Below, one piece after another: positions 1-7,751 of a stretch of 64,000 nt of DNA. Location of the stretch: positions 1 to 64,000 of the forward strand of contig CAVQFM010000018.1 in assembly GCA_963711705.1 (NCBI GenBank), given 5' to 3'. Position 1 is the stretch's first letter. Each line of letters starts with the position of its first letter. This DNA is from RYN-230 sp963711705. GTDB lineage: Bacteria > Actinomycetota > Actinomycetes > Streptosporangiales > Streptosporangiaceae. Position numbers and translations under genes: made by a program. Below the pieces are notes generated by a model, which made no database searches, was not told the origin of the DNA, and saw nothing but the letters and a program-made list of their open reading frames with translations.

Positions 1-653
1 TCAGCACGTAATGGGCACCGCGCCCGGCCAGGTAGGTGGCGTGGTCACGCTGAGCATGCAGGGCATCGGCGGTGATGACCGCGCCGGCGATGTCCATGCG
101 GTCCAGCAGTGCGCTGAACAAGGGAATCTCGTTGGTCTTTGCGCCCACCTCCACCTGGCCCAGGACCGCGCCATGAGCATGGTCCAGGGCGGCGAGCAGG
201 TGCCGGCTGGCGTCGCCGCCGTGACCTGAGCCGCGTAAGGTCTTGCCGTCCACCGCGATCACCCGCCGGACGCCCTTTCCGGGTGCGGTGCGCCGCGGCC
301 GCCCACTCGCCGGCCAGGTCATCGAAGGCATCCGCATCGAGGCGCTGCAAGGTCCGCCGGAACGTTGACTCCGACGGCACCGCGCCGGTCACCCCGAGCC
401 TGGCCAGGGTCTCCCGATCGGCGTCGGCAGCCCATTCGGCGATCGCGGTGAACGAGCGCGCCCCGCCAAGCACCGCGCACACCGTCAGCCCCAAGATCAC
501 CAGCAGCCTGTGCCGCACTCCCGGCCGGCGCCGCGGATCAGCCACCCCGGCCAGCATCGTCAGCAGGCCCGGCGCATCGCCGGCGGTATCGCCCGCCAGC
601 TCAGCCAGGTGGCCGATAGCAGGGTCGATAAGGAAAGATAACGGCGCGGGCAT
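1..653 (-). pseudogene. ISAs1-family transposase, frameshifted and cut by window edge
   Basis: Reading leftwards from an ATG at 653, residues 1 to about 117 match the N-terminal region of ISAs1-type DDE transposases (PSESTFRRTLQRLD). Near 285-305 the frame breaks. The catalytic part continues in another frame with VIAVDGKTLRGSG, which carries the first catalytic Asp, and ITADALHAQ, which carries the second. It stays open to base 1, so the 3' end lies outside the window. A single indel in a GCGGCC run explains the shift. Whether this is true decay or a read error cannot be told. No inverted terminal repeat was recognised upstream of the start. Confidence 0.85.
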
Positions 654-988
654 GGTTCCTCGGGAGCGATCAGGCTGGTGTGGTAACCGCCGTGATCGTC
701 ACAAGAGCCGTGCCCGCACTTTTACCTGTACATCACCGGCGTGTCGCCCGGCATGACATCACCCGCAGAGACTTTGCCGACCCCTTGGGATAACGGTGGT
801 GGCAGAGTTAGCGGCCGAGCCCCAGATCCGCCCCATTTCCGTCGTCGCTTGGAGGCCAGCCAGGACCCGTCCAGGGCCACCGCCAGCGCGGACGCTGGGC
901 TGGGGCGAGGCGGCGGCAAGGCGGTGTCTGGGGCTGACGCGGGGCAGGGCAACTGGTACGGTGATTATCCGGCTTGAGGGGGGCAATC
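654..988. other. Gene-free stretch between ISAs1 transposase and lectin gene
   Basis: The short ORFs on both strands here have no recognisable protein features. The stretch holds the upstream sides of the divergent ISAs1 transposase and lectin genes. A G-rich ribosome-binding site for the lectin gene lies at 976-983. No promoter or terminal repeat could be assigned with confidence. Confidence 0.5.
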
Positions 989-2269
989 ATGCCTAGGCTC
1001 TTTGGTGCTCCGGCGGTGGCTGCTAACGGGGACGGGCGTTTAGAGCTATTCGTCTTCGGAATCGACGGGACGCTCTGGCATATCTGGCAGACTCAGTGGA
1101 GCAACGGCTGGTCTGGGTGGGCTGCCTTTCCGGGTGGTGGCGGAAATTGGCCCGCAGCGGTCACGCCGAGCGGTGATGGCAGGCTCGAGTTGTTCGTTGC
1201 CGGGGCCGACCTGGGACAGGCCTGGCAGACCGCATGGAGCAACGGCTGGTCGCCATTGGTAAATCGGGGATCACCACCGAGTCCCGTGCAGACCGGCTTC
1301 TTCGCCCCCGGCATCGCCGCGAACGCAGATGGCCGGCTGGAGCTTTTCGTGGCCAACGGATCGCTGGGCCGCCTGGAGCAAACCGCCTGGAGCGACGACG
1401 GGAGCTGGTCAGGATGGCTCGATCACGGCTCACCACCAGCGGGCGGGTTCGTTGTCGGGCCGGTCGAGGCGGCCCGGACCGCAGACGGGCGGATCGAAGT
1501 TTTCGTCGTTGACTCACACGGGGCGTTGTGGAACATCCGGCAGACGAGCGCCGGCAGCGGCTGGTCAGGGTGGAACTCCTTTGGCTCGCCGGGCAGCGGG
1601 CTAGATGACCGTCCAGCTCTCGCCCGCAACGCGGATGGCCGGCTGGATCTTTTCGTTCGCGGGACCGATGGTGCCCTGTGGCACCGGTGGCAAGTAGCGG
1701 TGACTGCGGGCGATAACTGGTCGGACTGGGTCTCTGAAGGCACAGCTGGCGTCGGCTTCCTCGATCACCCCGTCGTAGCGACCAGCGCCGACGCACGGCT
1801 GGAACTGTTCCTGGCCGGCGCAGATGGGAACATCTGGCACCGGTGGCAGATCACGGCCAGCAATGGCTGGTCACCGTGGACGTCGGAGGGCTCGGCAGGA
1901 GGAGGCTTCACCGACGCCGCGCCAGCGGTTGGCCGGAGCGGGGACGGCCGCCTCGAGCTGTTCGCCGTCGGCCGCGACGGCAACCTGTGGCACAAGTGGC
2001 AACCGACCGCCAACGTCAGCAACCAGTGGTCACCCTGGACATCTCACGGGCAACCCGAACCGCAGCCGCCGACCACCACGGTCCCTGACGTCAGGGAAAT
2101 GCGGGCGACGGCCGCGGGCCATGCCGTCCAGGCAGCCCACCTCGTACCCGCGTTCACCGGCCAGCAAGGACCTAACGCCTGGGTCTTCTCCCAGTCACCC
2201 GCCGCCGACGCGACAGTGGCGCAGGGAAGCACCGTGCACATGCAGCTGCACACCGGCCCCATCCCCTAA
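989..2269 (+). CDS. Seven-bladed PLL-like beta-propeller lectin with C-terminal PASTA domain
   Basis: The protein is about 426 residues. Residues 1 to about 355 are seven copies of a repeat with the pattern DGRLELFV...LWHxWQT...W, typical of the PLL/DUF346 beta-propeller family (fucose- or sugar-binding lectins related to Photorhabdus PLL). After a Pro/Thr linker, residues from about 360 to the end (TTTVPDVREM, then the SPAADATVAQG segment) form one PASTA domain, a fold that in other proteins binds muropeptides or beta-lactams outside the cell. ATG 989 is preferred to TTG 974 because GAGGGGGG lies just upstream. No signal peptide or membrane segment is visible, which is odd for a PASTA protein. 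It sits alone between transposase genes, suggesting an accessory gene. Ligand is unknown; carbohydrate binding is a family inference. Confidence 0.8.
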   Translation: MPRLFGAPAVAANGDGRLELFVFGIDGTLWHIWQTQWSNGWSGWAAFPGGGGNWPAAVTPSGDGRLELFVAGADLGQAWQTAWSNGWSPLVNRGSPPSPVQTGFFAPGIAANADGRLELFVANGSLGRLEQTAWSDDGSWSGWLDHGSPPAGGFVVGPVEAARTADGRIEVFVVDSHGALWNIRQTSAGSGWSGWNSFGSPGSGLDDRPALARNADGRLDLFVRGTDGALWHRWQVAVTAGDNWSDWVSEGTAGVGFLDHPVVATSADARLELFLAGADGNIWHRWQITASNGWSPWTSEGSAGGGFTDAAPAVGRSGDGRLELFAVGRDGNLWHKWQPTANVSNQWSPWTSHGQPEPQPPTTTVPDVREMRATAAGHAVQAAHLVPAFTGQQGPNAWVFSQSPAADATVAQGSTVHMQLHTGPIP

Positions 2270-2359
2270 AGCTTGTCGTTCAAGCATGTGGGTGCCCATA
2301 ACCATGTCACAAGGCCTGATCTGCGGTTTCGCAAGTTCTGGAGCCTGAACTCCGGCAGG

Positions 2360-2713
2360 ATGCGAGCGGTGGCCGTTCGACTGCTCTACTTGAGTCTTCT
2401 TCGTGTTCTCGGCTGGATCAGCCTGCTCGCCCGGTCGGAGGCGTCCAAGGACGCCGAGATCCTGGTGCTCCGCCACCAGGTTCTGGTCTTGCGCCGCCAG
2501 GTCGGCGCGCCCAAGCTGTCGTGGGCCGACCGGGCGATCATCTCCGCGCTGGTCCGCCGCATTCCCCGCACCAGACGGCTATGTGTACTCGTGACACCCC
2601 GGACCCTGCTGCGCTGGCACGCTCATCTGGTCAGGCGACGCTGGACCTGTGCCGCCCGGAAACTCGATCGTGTCGCTGACCTGCTCGTTTCGTCTACGCG
2701 GCTGGTGTGGTGA
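2360..2713 (+). pseudogene. Truncated integrase-core IS transposase (N-terminal part only)
   Basis: The reading frame encodes about 117 residues of the N-terminal region of an integrase-core transposase, including KDAEILVLRHQVLVLRRQV and LLRWHAHLVRRRWT. In intact relatives a Gly/Arg/Pro-rich linker and the DDE domain follow. Here the similarity ends just after the RRRWT motif and the frame stops at 2713, directly in front of a second, complete transposase of the same broad family. The whole catalytic domain is missing. ATG 2360 is chosen because it fits the usual start of the family; the frame is open further upstream to 2273. The fragment may have been cut when the neighbouring element inserted. 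Confidence 0.75.
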
Positions 2714-2734
2714 TGGTTGGCTGGCCGGGTGCTG

Positions 2735-3811
2735 ATGAAGATCGTCTACCTGCTCATGCGCTGGTTATTCGGCCTGGCTGTCCTGGTGGCCCGCAGTGAC
2801 CGGGCGAAGGACGCCGAGTTGCTGGTGCTCCGGCACGAGAACGCGGTGCTGCGCCGGAACGCCGGCCGGGTGCGGTACGACCCAGCCGACCGGGCCTGGT
2901 TCGCCGCGCTCACCCGGTTCATCCCGCGCAGGCGCTGGGCCGAGGTCTTCCCCGTGACGCCCGCGACGCTGCTGGCCTGGCACCGCAGGCTCGCCGCCAG
3001 GAAATACGACACCAGCAGGCGGCGCAGGCCCGGCCGCCCGGCGACGGTCCGGAGCATCGCCCGGCTCACCGTCCGCCTGGCGCACGAGAACCCGCTCTGG
3101 GGTTACCGGCGTATCCACGGCGAGCTGACCAAGCTCGGCGCCACGGTCGCGGCGTCCACGGTCTACGAGATCCTCCGCGCCGCGGGCATCGACCCCGCGC
3201 CGCGCCGGGACGGACCGACCTGGCGGCAGTTCCTGCACGCGCAGGCCGCCGGGATCCTCGCCGCCGATTTCCTGCATGTGGACACGGTGGCGCTGACCAG
3301 GCTGTACGTGCTGGTGTTCATCGAGCACGGCACCCGCCGGATGCACATCGGCGGCGTCACCGCCCACCCCACCGGCGAGTGGACGGTACAGCAGGCCCGC
3401 AACCTGGCCCTGGACCTCGGCGACCGGTTCGGGGACTTCCGGTTCCTCATCCGTGACCGCGGATCAAACTTCACCCGCTCCTTCGACGCCGTCTTCCAGG
3501 CCACCGGCACCACGATCCTGCGCACCGCCGTGCAGGCGCCCCGGATGAACGCGATCTGCGAGCGCCTGATCGGTACCCTGCGCCGGGAGCTCCTGGACCG
3601 GATCCTCATCCTGAACCAGTCGCATCTGCGCGCCGTCCTGGCCGACTACCAGGAGCATTACAACACCGCCCGTCCCCATCAGGGCCTCGGCCAGCGCGTC
3701 CCGGACGTTGACCCTGCTCCCCGCGTCACCGCAGCAGACCCCGGCACATGCCAGATCCGCCGAAAACCGGTCCTGAGCGGCCTGATCAACGAGTACGAGC
3801 GAGCCGCCTGA
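2735..3811 (+). CDS. Integrase-core (DDE) IS transposase, apparently intact
   Basis: About 358 residues. The N-terminal region has KDAELLVLRHENAVLRRNAG and a helix-turn-helix-like part ending LLAWHRRLAARKY. An RRPGRPATV linker follows, then ENPLWGYRRIHGEL. The rve catalytic core has Asp in AADFLHVDTV, Asp in IRDRGSNF and Glu in NAICERLIGTLRRE, so the DDE triad is present. The C-terminus has the HYNTARPHQGL motif common to IS3/IS481-like transposases. ATG 2735 (MKIVYLL) is preferred; an in-frame TTG at 2717 would add six residues. Terminal inverted repeats were sought by eye and not found. It should be able to cut and join DNA if expressed. Confidence 0.85.
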   Translation: MKIVYLLMRWLFGLAVLVARSDRAKDAELLVLRHENAVLRRNAGRVRYDPADRAWFAALTRFIPRRRWAEVFPVTPATLLAWHRRLAARKYDTSRRRRPGRPATVRSIARLTVRLAHENPLWGYRRIHGELTKLGATVAASTVYEILRAAGIDPAPRRDGPTWRQFLHAQAAGILAADFLHVDTVALTRLYVLVFIEHGTRRMHIGGVTAHPTGEWTVQQARNLALDLGDRFGDFRFLIRDRGSNFTRSFDAVFQATGTTILRTAVQAPRMNAICERLIGTLRRELLDRILILNQSHLRAVLADYQEHYNTARPHQGLGQRVPDVDPAPRVTAADPGTCQIRRKPVLSGLINEYERAA

Positions 3812-3849
3812 AGACCGGGAAGGCCCAGGTCAAAGCCAGAATCCTATTT

Positions 3850-4105
3850 TCGAGCGGCACAGGATCTACCCGCTGGCCTGCCTGATCGCGATCGCGGTCT
3901 GCGCGTTCACCGCCGCCGGGAACGACCGGCTCACCGCGGTCGGGCAGTGGACCAGGCGGGCCAGCCAGGAAGACCTGGCCCGCCTGCGCGCTCCGCGGGA
4001 CCCCGTTGCCGGCCGGTACCGGGCACCGGATGAGAAGACGATCCGGGTGGTGCTGGACCGACTGGACCCGCGGGCCCTGCCCGGGCCCTGCTCGGGTCAC
4101 GCCGC
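3850..4105 (+). pseudogene. ISAs1-type transposase remnant (N-terminal scrap)
   Basis: One plus-strand frame reads RHRIYPLACLIAIAVCAFTA, then LTAVGQWTRRAS, then PDEKTIRVVLDRLDPRALPG. This is the N-terminal pattern of ISAs1-like transposases (compare SESTFRRTLQRLD in the element at the left edge). There is no start codon and no DDE domain, and homology stops around 4105. It is a decayed fragment, different in sequence from the ISAs1 copy at 1-653. It lies immediately downstream of the intact integrase-core transposase, so that element may have inserted into it. Confidence 0.65.
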
Positions 4106-4109
4106 AGCC

Positions 4110-4373
4110 GGCGCCCCGGCGGCCAGCGTGCGCGATTACCGGGTGCCTGGGTCCAAGCACCCGCACGAAAATGGGCACGAGGGCGGCGTACTGGTAACGC
4201 GCACCGACTGCATCCCCTGCCGCCCCCGTGAAGTCGGCGAGGTCGCCGCTCGTAGCTAGTGTCCGCGGGTTCTCGGCGCCGAGAACCCGTTCGATGACAG
4301 GTAGCAACGCAGGGCACTGGTCGCGGGTGCCAGTATTCGGCCTTATGCGAACGGCACCCGGCTGATCACTCAA
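4110..4373 (-). pseudogene. Fragment of a tetratricopeptide-repeat (kinesin-light-chain type) protein
   Basis: Reading leftwards from 4373, about 88 residues contain two copies of a 42-residue repeat: LLPVIERVLGAENPRTLATS with LADFTGAAGDAVGARYQYAA, then LVPIFVRVLGPRHPVIAHAG. This is the signature of actinobacterial NB-ARC/TPR proteins (ERVLGxxHPxTLATR). The frame continues leftwards but turns into unrelated sequence antisense to the ISAs1 remnant. The fragment therefore has neither a proper start nor end and is a relic of a larger regulatory or signalling TPR protein. Confidence 0.65.
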
Positions 4374-4678
4374 CTGGCGTGACGAGTATCCGAAACTCTG
4401 CTACGCGGCAGTTGGCCGGACTGGCGGCGCCGACGTCAACTGCCGGCACCCGGACTGCCGGCCCCAGTCTGCGCCATGGAGTCCGAGTGGGTTTCACAGT
4501 GGTCAACCGGGAGCCCTGGGGGGTTCCTCACCCAGGACGGCGGGCCATCGAACCCAGGAGCAAGCGGTGCGGTGAACCGCTTGCTCCGCCCCAAATCCGT
4601 CCGCCATATGTCCGTAACCACTGCTACGGGGGGGCTCACAGCGGCACATCATGAAACAGCGCGGCACAGAAGCAAGAA
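4374..4678. other. Gene-free mosaic stretch with a strong hairpin
   Basis: No ORF here has recognisable protein features. The one structured element is a perfect inverted repeat at 4557-4587, described separately. The stretch lies between the TPR fragment and the terminator and 3' end of the tRNA-Tyr gene. Confidence 0.5.
4557..4587. repeat. Perfect 12-bp inverted repeat with 7-nt loop
   Basis: GGAGCAAGCGGT (4557-4568) pairs perfectly with ACCGCTTGCTCC (4576-4587) around the loop GCGGTGA. No T-run follows on either strand, so it is not a classical intrinsic terminator, and no intact gene ends beside it. It may be the end structure of a lost element or a terminator of a deleted gene. Confidence 0.7.
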
Positions 4679-4713
4679 GGCCCGCGAGACCGGGAAAACC
4701 CAGCTCACGGGCC
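4669..4713 (-). terminator. Probable intrinsic terminator of tRNA-Tyr
   Basis: Read on the minus strand, GGCCCGTGAG (4713-4704) pairs with CTCGCGGGCC (4688-4679), with one wobble. A T-rich tail TTCTTGCTTC follows. It starts about 12 bases after the tRNA CCA end, the expected place for a tRNA terminator. Confidence 0.7.
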
Positions 4714-4724
4714 GTTTCGGCTGG

Positions 4725-4809
4725 TGGTGGCAGGTGTTGGGTTCGAACCAACGTAGGCTGAGCCGACGGTTTTACAGACCGCTCCCTTTGGCCACTCGGG
4801 CAACCTGCC
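4725..4809 (-). tRNA. tRNA-Tyr (GUA anticodon)
   Basis: Read on the minus strand, the 7-bp acceptor stem is GGCAGGT (from 4809) with ACCTGCC (ending 4729). Discriminator A and an encoded CCA follow at 4727-4725. The anticodon loop is CTGTAAA, giving anticodon GTA (Tyr). There is a long variable arm, as expected for a bacterial tRNA-Tyr (class II), and a T arm GTTGG-TTCGAAC-CCAAC. ORFs overlapping it on both strands are shadows. Confidence 0.95.
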
Positions 4810-5085
4810 TGGTGCCATCGCTCGGACGGCACAGTGAAGGATAGCGGACATCAGCGCTTCCCGCCCCACCCGGCCGCCCCACCCAGCCACCCAGCCACGG
4901 CCAGGTGAACAACGCACCTCGGATGCGCCCAGCCGGTCACGCGGCGCAGTAGCCTCTTGAATCGACGTTTCGCCGGCGCCCCGCGACCTCACGCCCCGGC
5001 GAACCGCAGGCACCACCAGCAACATACACATCACGAGCGGCGCGCAGCAGCAGCACGCAGCACCGATGGGAGAGGGGAGCCCCGG

Positions 5086-5577
5086 GTGGCGGACAGCAGT
5101 TTCGACATCGTCAGCAAGATCGACCACCAGGAAGTTGACAACGCGCTCAACCAGACCGCGAAAGAGATCTCCACTCGCTTCGACTTCCGCGGCGTGGGCG
5201 CGTCCATTGCCTGGTCCGGCGACCATGGCGTGGATATCCGGGCCAACAGCGAGGAACGCGCCAAGGCCGTCCTCGATGTCTTCAAGGACAAGCTGGTCCG
5301 GCGCCAGGTATCGCTGAAGATCGTGGACGCGGCCGACCCGAAGCCCTCCGGCAAGGAGTACCGGATCGGGATCCGCCTCAAGGAAGGCATCTCGCAGGAG
5401 GACACCAGGAAGATCAGCAAGATCATCCGGGACGAGGGGCCGAAGGGCGTGCGCGCCCAGGTGCAGGGCGAGGAACTGCGCGTCTCGTCCAAGAAAAAGG
5501 ACGACCTGCAGGCCGTCATTTCCCTGGTCAAGGGCAAGGACCTCGACGTAGCCCTGCAGTTCGTCAACTTCCGCTAA
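5086..5577 (+). CDS. yajQ: YajQ-family nucleotide-binding protein (DUF520)
   Basis: A 163-residue protein matching the full length of the YajQ family. It opens MADSSFDIVSKIDHQEVDNA, then has ISTRFDFRG, DPKPSGKEYR and a C-terminal VALQFVNFR, all family hallmarks. The family has two similar RNP-like alpha/beta domains; some members bind cyclic di-GMP and some bind nucleic acid. GTG 5086 is chosen because it begins the conserved sequence and follows GAGAGGGGAG. The frame is open upstream to 4957, but that part is not conserved-looking. It is a single gene near tRNA-Tyr, facing the nuoI paralogue. The ligand in this organism is inferred only. Confidence 0.92.
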   Translation: MADSSFDIVSKIDHQEVDNALNQTAKEISTRFDFRGVGASIAWSGDHGVDIRANSEERAKAVLDVFKDKLVRRQVSLKIVDAADPKPSGKEYRIGIRLKEGISQEDTRKISKIIRDEGPKGVRAQVQGEELRVSSKKKDDLQAVISLVKGKDLDVALQFVNFR

Positions 5578-5706
5578 CTAGCCCGCCGGCGCCGGCCCTG
5601 GCCCTACGTTCCGCACCCGCCCCCTGGGCTGCCCCCAACCCCGGCCCCGTCCGCCCGCGGCTCCCCGCCGCGAGCTCCCTGCCGGCGAAGCTCCCTGCCG
5701 GCCAGA

Positions 5707-6303
5707 TCAACCAGCCACACCGTCCGCCGCCTCGCCCGGCCCACCGGCGGCCAGCAGCTCCCGGGCCGGCGGCGCGCCGGGATCGTGGGCCGGCGGTGGC
5801 GGCACGGTCCACATCCACTCGCGCAGCCGGTCCCGCTCGTGGGTCAGCGCTCTGATGTCCCCGGCCGGGTAACTGAACTCTGGCGACCAGAACAGCGCGT
5901 CGTACGGGCAGACCTCGATACAGATCCCGCAGTACATGCACAGCGAGAAATCGATCGCGAACCGGTCCAGGGCGTTACGTACCCGCTGCCGCCCCCGCCC
6001 GGCCGGTACCCGGCCGGGATCCGCGCTCCCGCCATCCCCAGGCCGGCCCGGCCCGGGATCAACCGGCACCGGCTCCTTGTGTGACTCGATGTAGATGCAC
6101 CAGTCCGGGCACTCCCGCGCGCACAACATGCACACCGTGCAGTTCTCTTCGAGCAGCCCGATCACCCCGCGGCTGCGGGCGGGCAGGTCGCCGGCCGCCC
6201 CCACACCGCCTGCATCTCCCGCGCCGCCCGCATCTACCACGACGCCCGCGTCCCCTGCCTCGCTCACCGCGTCGGCCTCCGCCCCGCCTGCGGACTCGCT
6301 CAC
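5707..6303 (-). CDS. NuoI-like 2x[4Fe-4S] protein (second copy)
   Basis: About 198 residues. It has two complete ferredoxin motifs, CTVCMLCARECP and CMYCGICIEVCP, the arrangement of Complex I subunit NuoI that carries clusters N6a and N6b. An Ala/Gly-rich N-terminal region and a longer than usual spacer (about 45 residues, Gly/Pro-rich) between the clusters separate it from the main NuoI at 38758-39393. GTG 6303 is chosen because it overlaps the upstream nuoC-like stop as GTGA; an ATG at 6315 is possible. It is the last gene of a nuoB-nuoC-nuoI set that lacks nuoD and all membrane subunits. It probably carries electrons in a peripheral arm, perhaps from ferredoxin. Confidence 0.85.
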   Translation of the reverse strand: MSESAGGAEADAVSEAGDAGVVVDAGGAGDAGGVGAAGDLPARSRGVIGLLEENCTVCMLCARECPDWCIYIESHKEPVPVDPGPGRPGDGGSADPGRVPAGRGRQRVRNALDRFAIDFSLCMYCGICIEVCPYDALFWSPEFSYPAGDIRALTHERDRLREWMWTVPPPPAHDPGAPPARELLAAGGPGEAADGVAG

Positions 6304-6938
6304 GGCGCCGCCCATCCCTCGGGCACCCCGGGCGCGGCCACCCGCCGCCGCCCCCGCCCGGCCGCCTCGCGCTCACCCGGCTCCTTGGCCCCCGGCCATT
6401 CCTGCACCGCCCGTGCGGCCAGCGGGAAGTCCTTGCGCAGCGGGTGCCCCTCGAACGAGTCCGGCAGCAGCAGCCGGCCCGGCCGCGGATGCCCGTCGAA
6501 CTCGACGCCGAACATCTCCCCGGTCTCCCGCTCGTGCCACGCCGCGCCCCGGTAGACCCCGGCCGCGCTGGCTAGCCGCGGCTCGCCCGCCAGCACGGTG
6601 CGCAGCAGCAGGTGGTGCCGCCCGGCCAGCGAGTACACGTGCGCGACCACGGCCAGGCCGGCGTCCTGCTCGTCCACGGCGGTGAGCCAGTCGAAGAAGT
6701 CGCATCCCAGCTCGTCCCGGGCGAACTCCAGCGCGGCCAGCCAGCCCGCCGCGGGCACGGTCACGGTGGCCACCGACTGACTTACCTCGCACTCGACCGA
6801 ACTGCTCACCCCGCCAGCCAAACGAGAATCAATCCCCCCACCTGACCCCACCGCGCTCACTGGCCCGGCGCCAGCCCGGGGAAACCCCAAGCTCCCCAGC
6901 CCAGCCTGCACCCGGCCGGCGACTTCCTCAGGAGTCAC
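6300..6938 (-). CDS. NuoC-like subunit (second copy)
   Basis: About 212 residues, starting at GTG 6938, which overlaps the nuoB-like stop by 11 bases. The C-terminal half has the NuoC (30-kDa subunit) signature WHERETGEMFGVEFDGHP, followed by FEGHPLRKDFPL. The N-terminal 60 residues are low complexity. NuoC is a structural subunit of the Complex I connecting arm, with no cofactor. The main-operon NuoC at 46741-47481 has the parallel motif WHERETWDFFGLIFDGHP, so the two are paralogues. It lies inside a three-gene set with NuoB- and NuoI-like proteins, divergent from korAB. Confidence 0.87.
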   Translation of the reverse strand: MTPEEVAGRVQAGLGSLGFPRAGAGPVSAVGSGGGIDSRLAGGVSSSVECEVSQSVATVTVPAAGWLAALEFARDELGCDFFDWLTAVDEQDAGLAVVAHVYSLAGRHHLLLRTVLAGEPRLASAAGVYRGAAWHERETGEMFGVEFDGHPRPGRLLLPDSFEGHPLRKDFPLAARAVQEWPGAKEPGEREAAGRGRRRVAAPGVPEGWAAP

Positions 6939-7410
6939 TGGGACCCCGCCGCACGAGCACGTCCAGGCCGTCGAGCAGCGCCTCGGGCCGGGGCGGGCAG
7001 CCGGGCACGTAGACATCGACCGGGATCATCTGGTCCACACCCTTGGTCACGCAGTACGAGTCCCAGTACGGGCCGCCGCTGTTGGAGCAGGCGCCGAACG
7101 AGAGCACGAACTTAGGGTCCGGCACACGCTGGTAGGCGGCCAGCACCAGCGGGGCCAGCTTGTCGGTGACGGTGCCCGCCACGATCAGCACATTGGCCCG
7201 CATCCCGGGGTGTTCCGGGGCTGATGCCGGAGGGCCGGCCGACCGGTCCCGGCTCAGCGCCGCCGCGCATTCCACCGCGCAGCAGGCCAGGCCCGCGTCG
7301 AAGACCCAGAGCGAGTAACCGCGCCCGGTGTCCAGCACGACCGGCCCAGGATCAGCTGGCCAGCCGGGTTCGCCGCCCGGGCGGGGCAGGGGAAGATCCA
7401 CCGCGGCCAC
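6928..7410 (-). CDS. NuoB-like [4Fe-4S] subunit (second copy)
   Basis: About 160 residues from GTG 7410. All four likely N2-cluster cysteines are visible: LACCAVEC (two adjacent Cys), SFGACSNSGG and YVPGCPPRPEALLDG. NuoB (20-kDa, PSST-type) carries the last iron-sulfur cluster before quinone in Complex I and is homologous to the hydrogenase small subunit. This copy is shorter and more divergent than the nuoB at 47478-48150. It is the first gene of the set and shares a 341-bp intergenic region with korA, which contains a CRP-like palindrome. Confidence 0.88.
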   Translation of the reverse strand: MAAVDLPLPRPGGEPGWPADPGPVVLDTGRGYSLWVFDAGLACCAVECAAALSRDRSAGPPASAPEHPGMRANVLIVAGTVTDKLAPLVLAAYQRVPDPKFVLSFGACSNSGGPYWDSYCVTKGVDQMIPVDVYVPGCPPRPEALLDGLDVLVRRGPSDS

Positions 7411-7751
7411 CCACCCAGCCTACTCAGCCCGCCCGGGGCGGCCGCGCGGATGCCGCCGCGGTGAACCGGTGTGCGCGGCCCGACGTCATATACATAGCGG
7501 GAGAGGCTGCGCACCCAGTGTCACGCGCCGCTCGGCGCGCCTCTCCAGCGAGGGCCGCCCGACCCGATTAATGTGAGATAGATCACGACTGAGCCAGGAG
7601 GGCGTGCAGGCCGACGGAGTGCGGCAACAGCGCTGTAACATTAGACCAATCCCAAACACAGCCCGGACGCGCGGCGTGCCGGGTGTGGCGTTCGCTGGCC
7701 TCACGCTGCCCACAGCGTCCGGCTGCGGCGCGCCGAGGAGGTCCTTCGACT
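7411..7751. other. Divergent control region between nuoB-like gene and korA
   Basis: 341 bases without a credible gene. It contains a CRP/FNR-type palindrome (7572-7587), an AT-rich patch near 7487-7497 that could serve the minus-strand promoter, another AT-richer patch near 7635-7660 on the korA side, and the GAGGAGG ribosome-binding site of korA at about 7735-7741. Confidence 0.6.
7572..7587. promoter_or_regulatory. CRP/FNR-family operator candidate
   Basis: TGTGA-GATAGA-TCACG is one base from the symmetric TGTGA-N6-TCACA consensus bound by CRP-type regulators. It is 165 bases upstream of korA and 162 bases upstream of the divergent nuoB-like gene, so it could serve either or both. Confidence 0.55.

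Noticed and set aside
4476..4844. 122-codon plus-strand ORF
   Set aside because: It runs antisense through the tRNA-Tyr gene and its terminator; the protein pattern (VLGSNQRRLSRRF) is a tRNA shadow.
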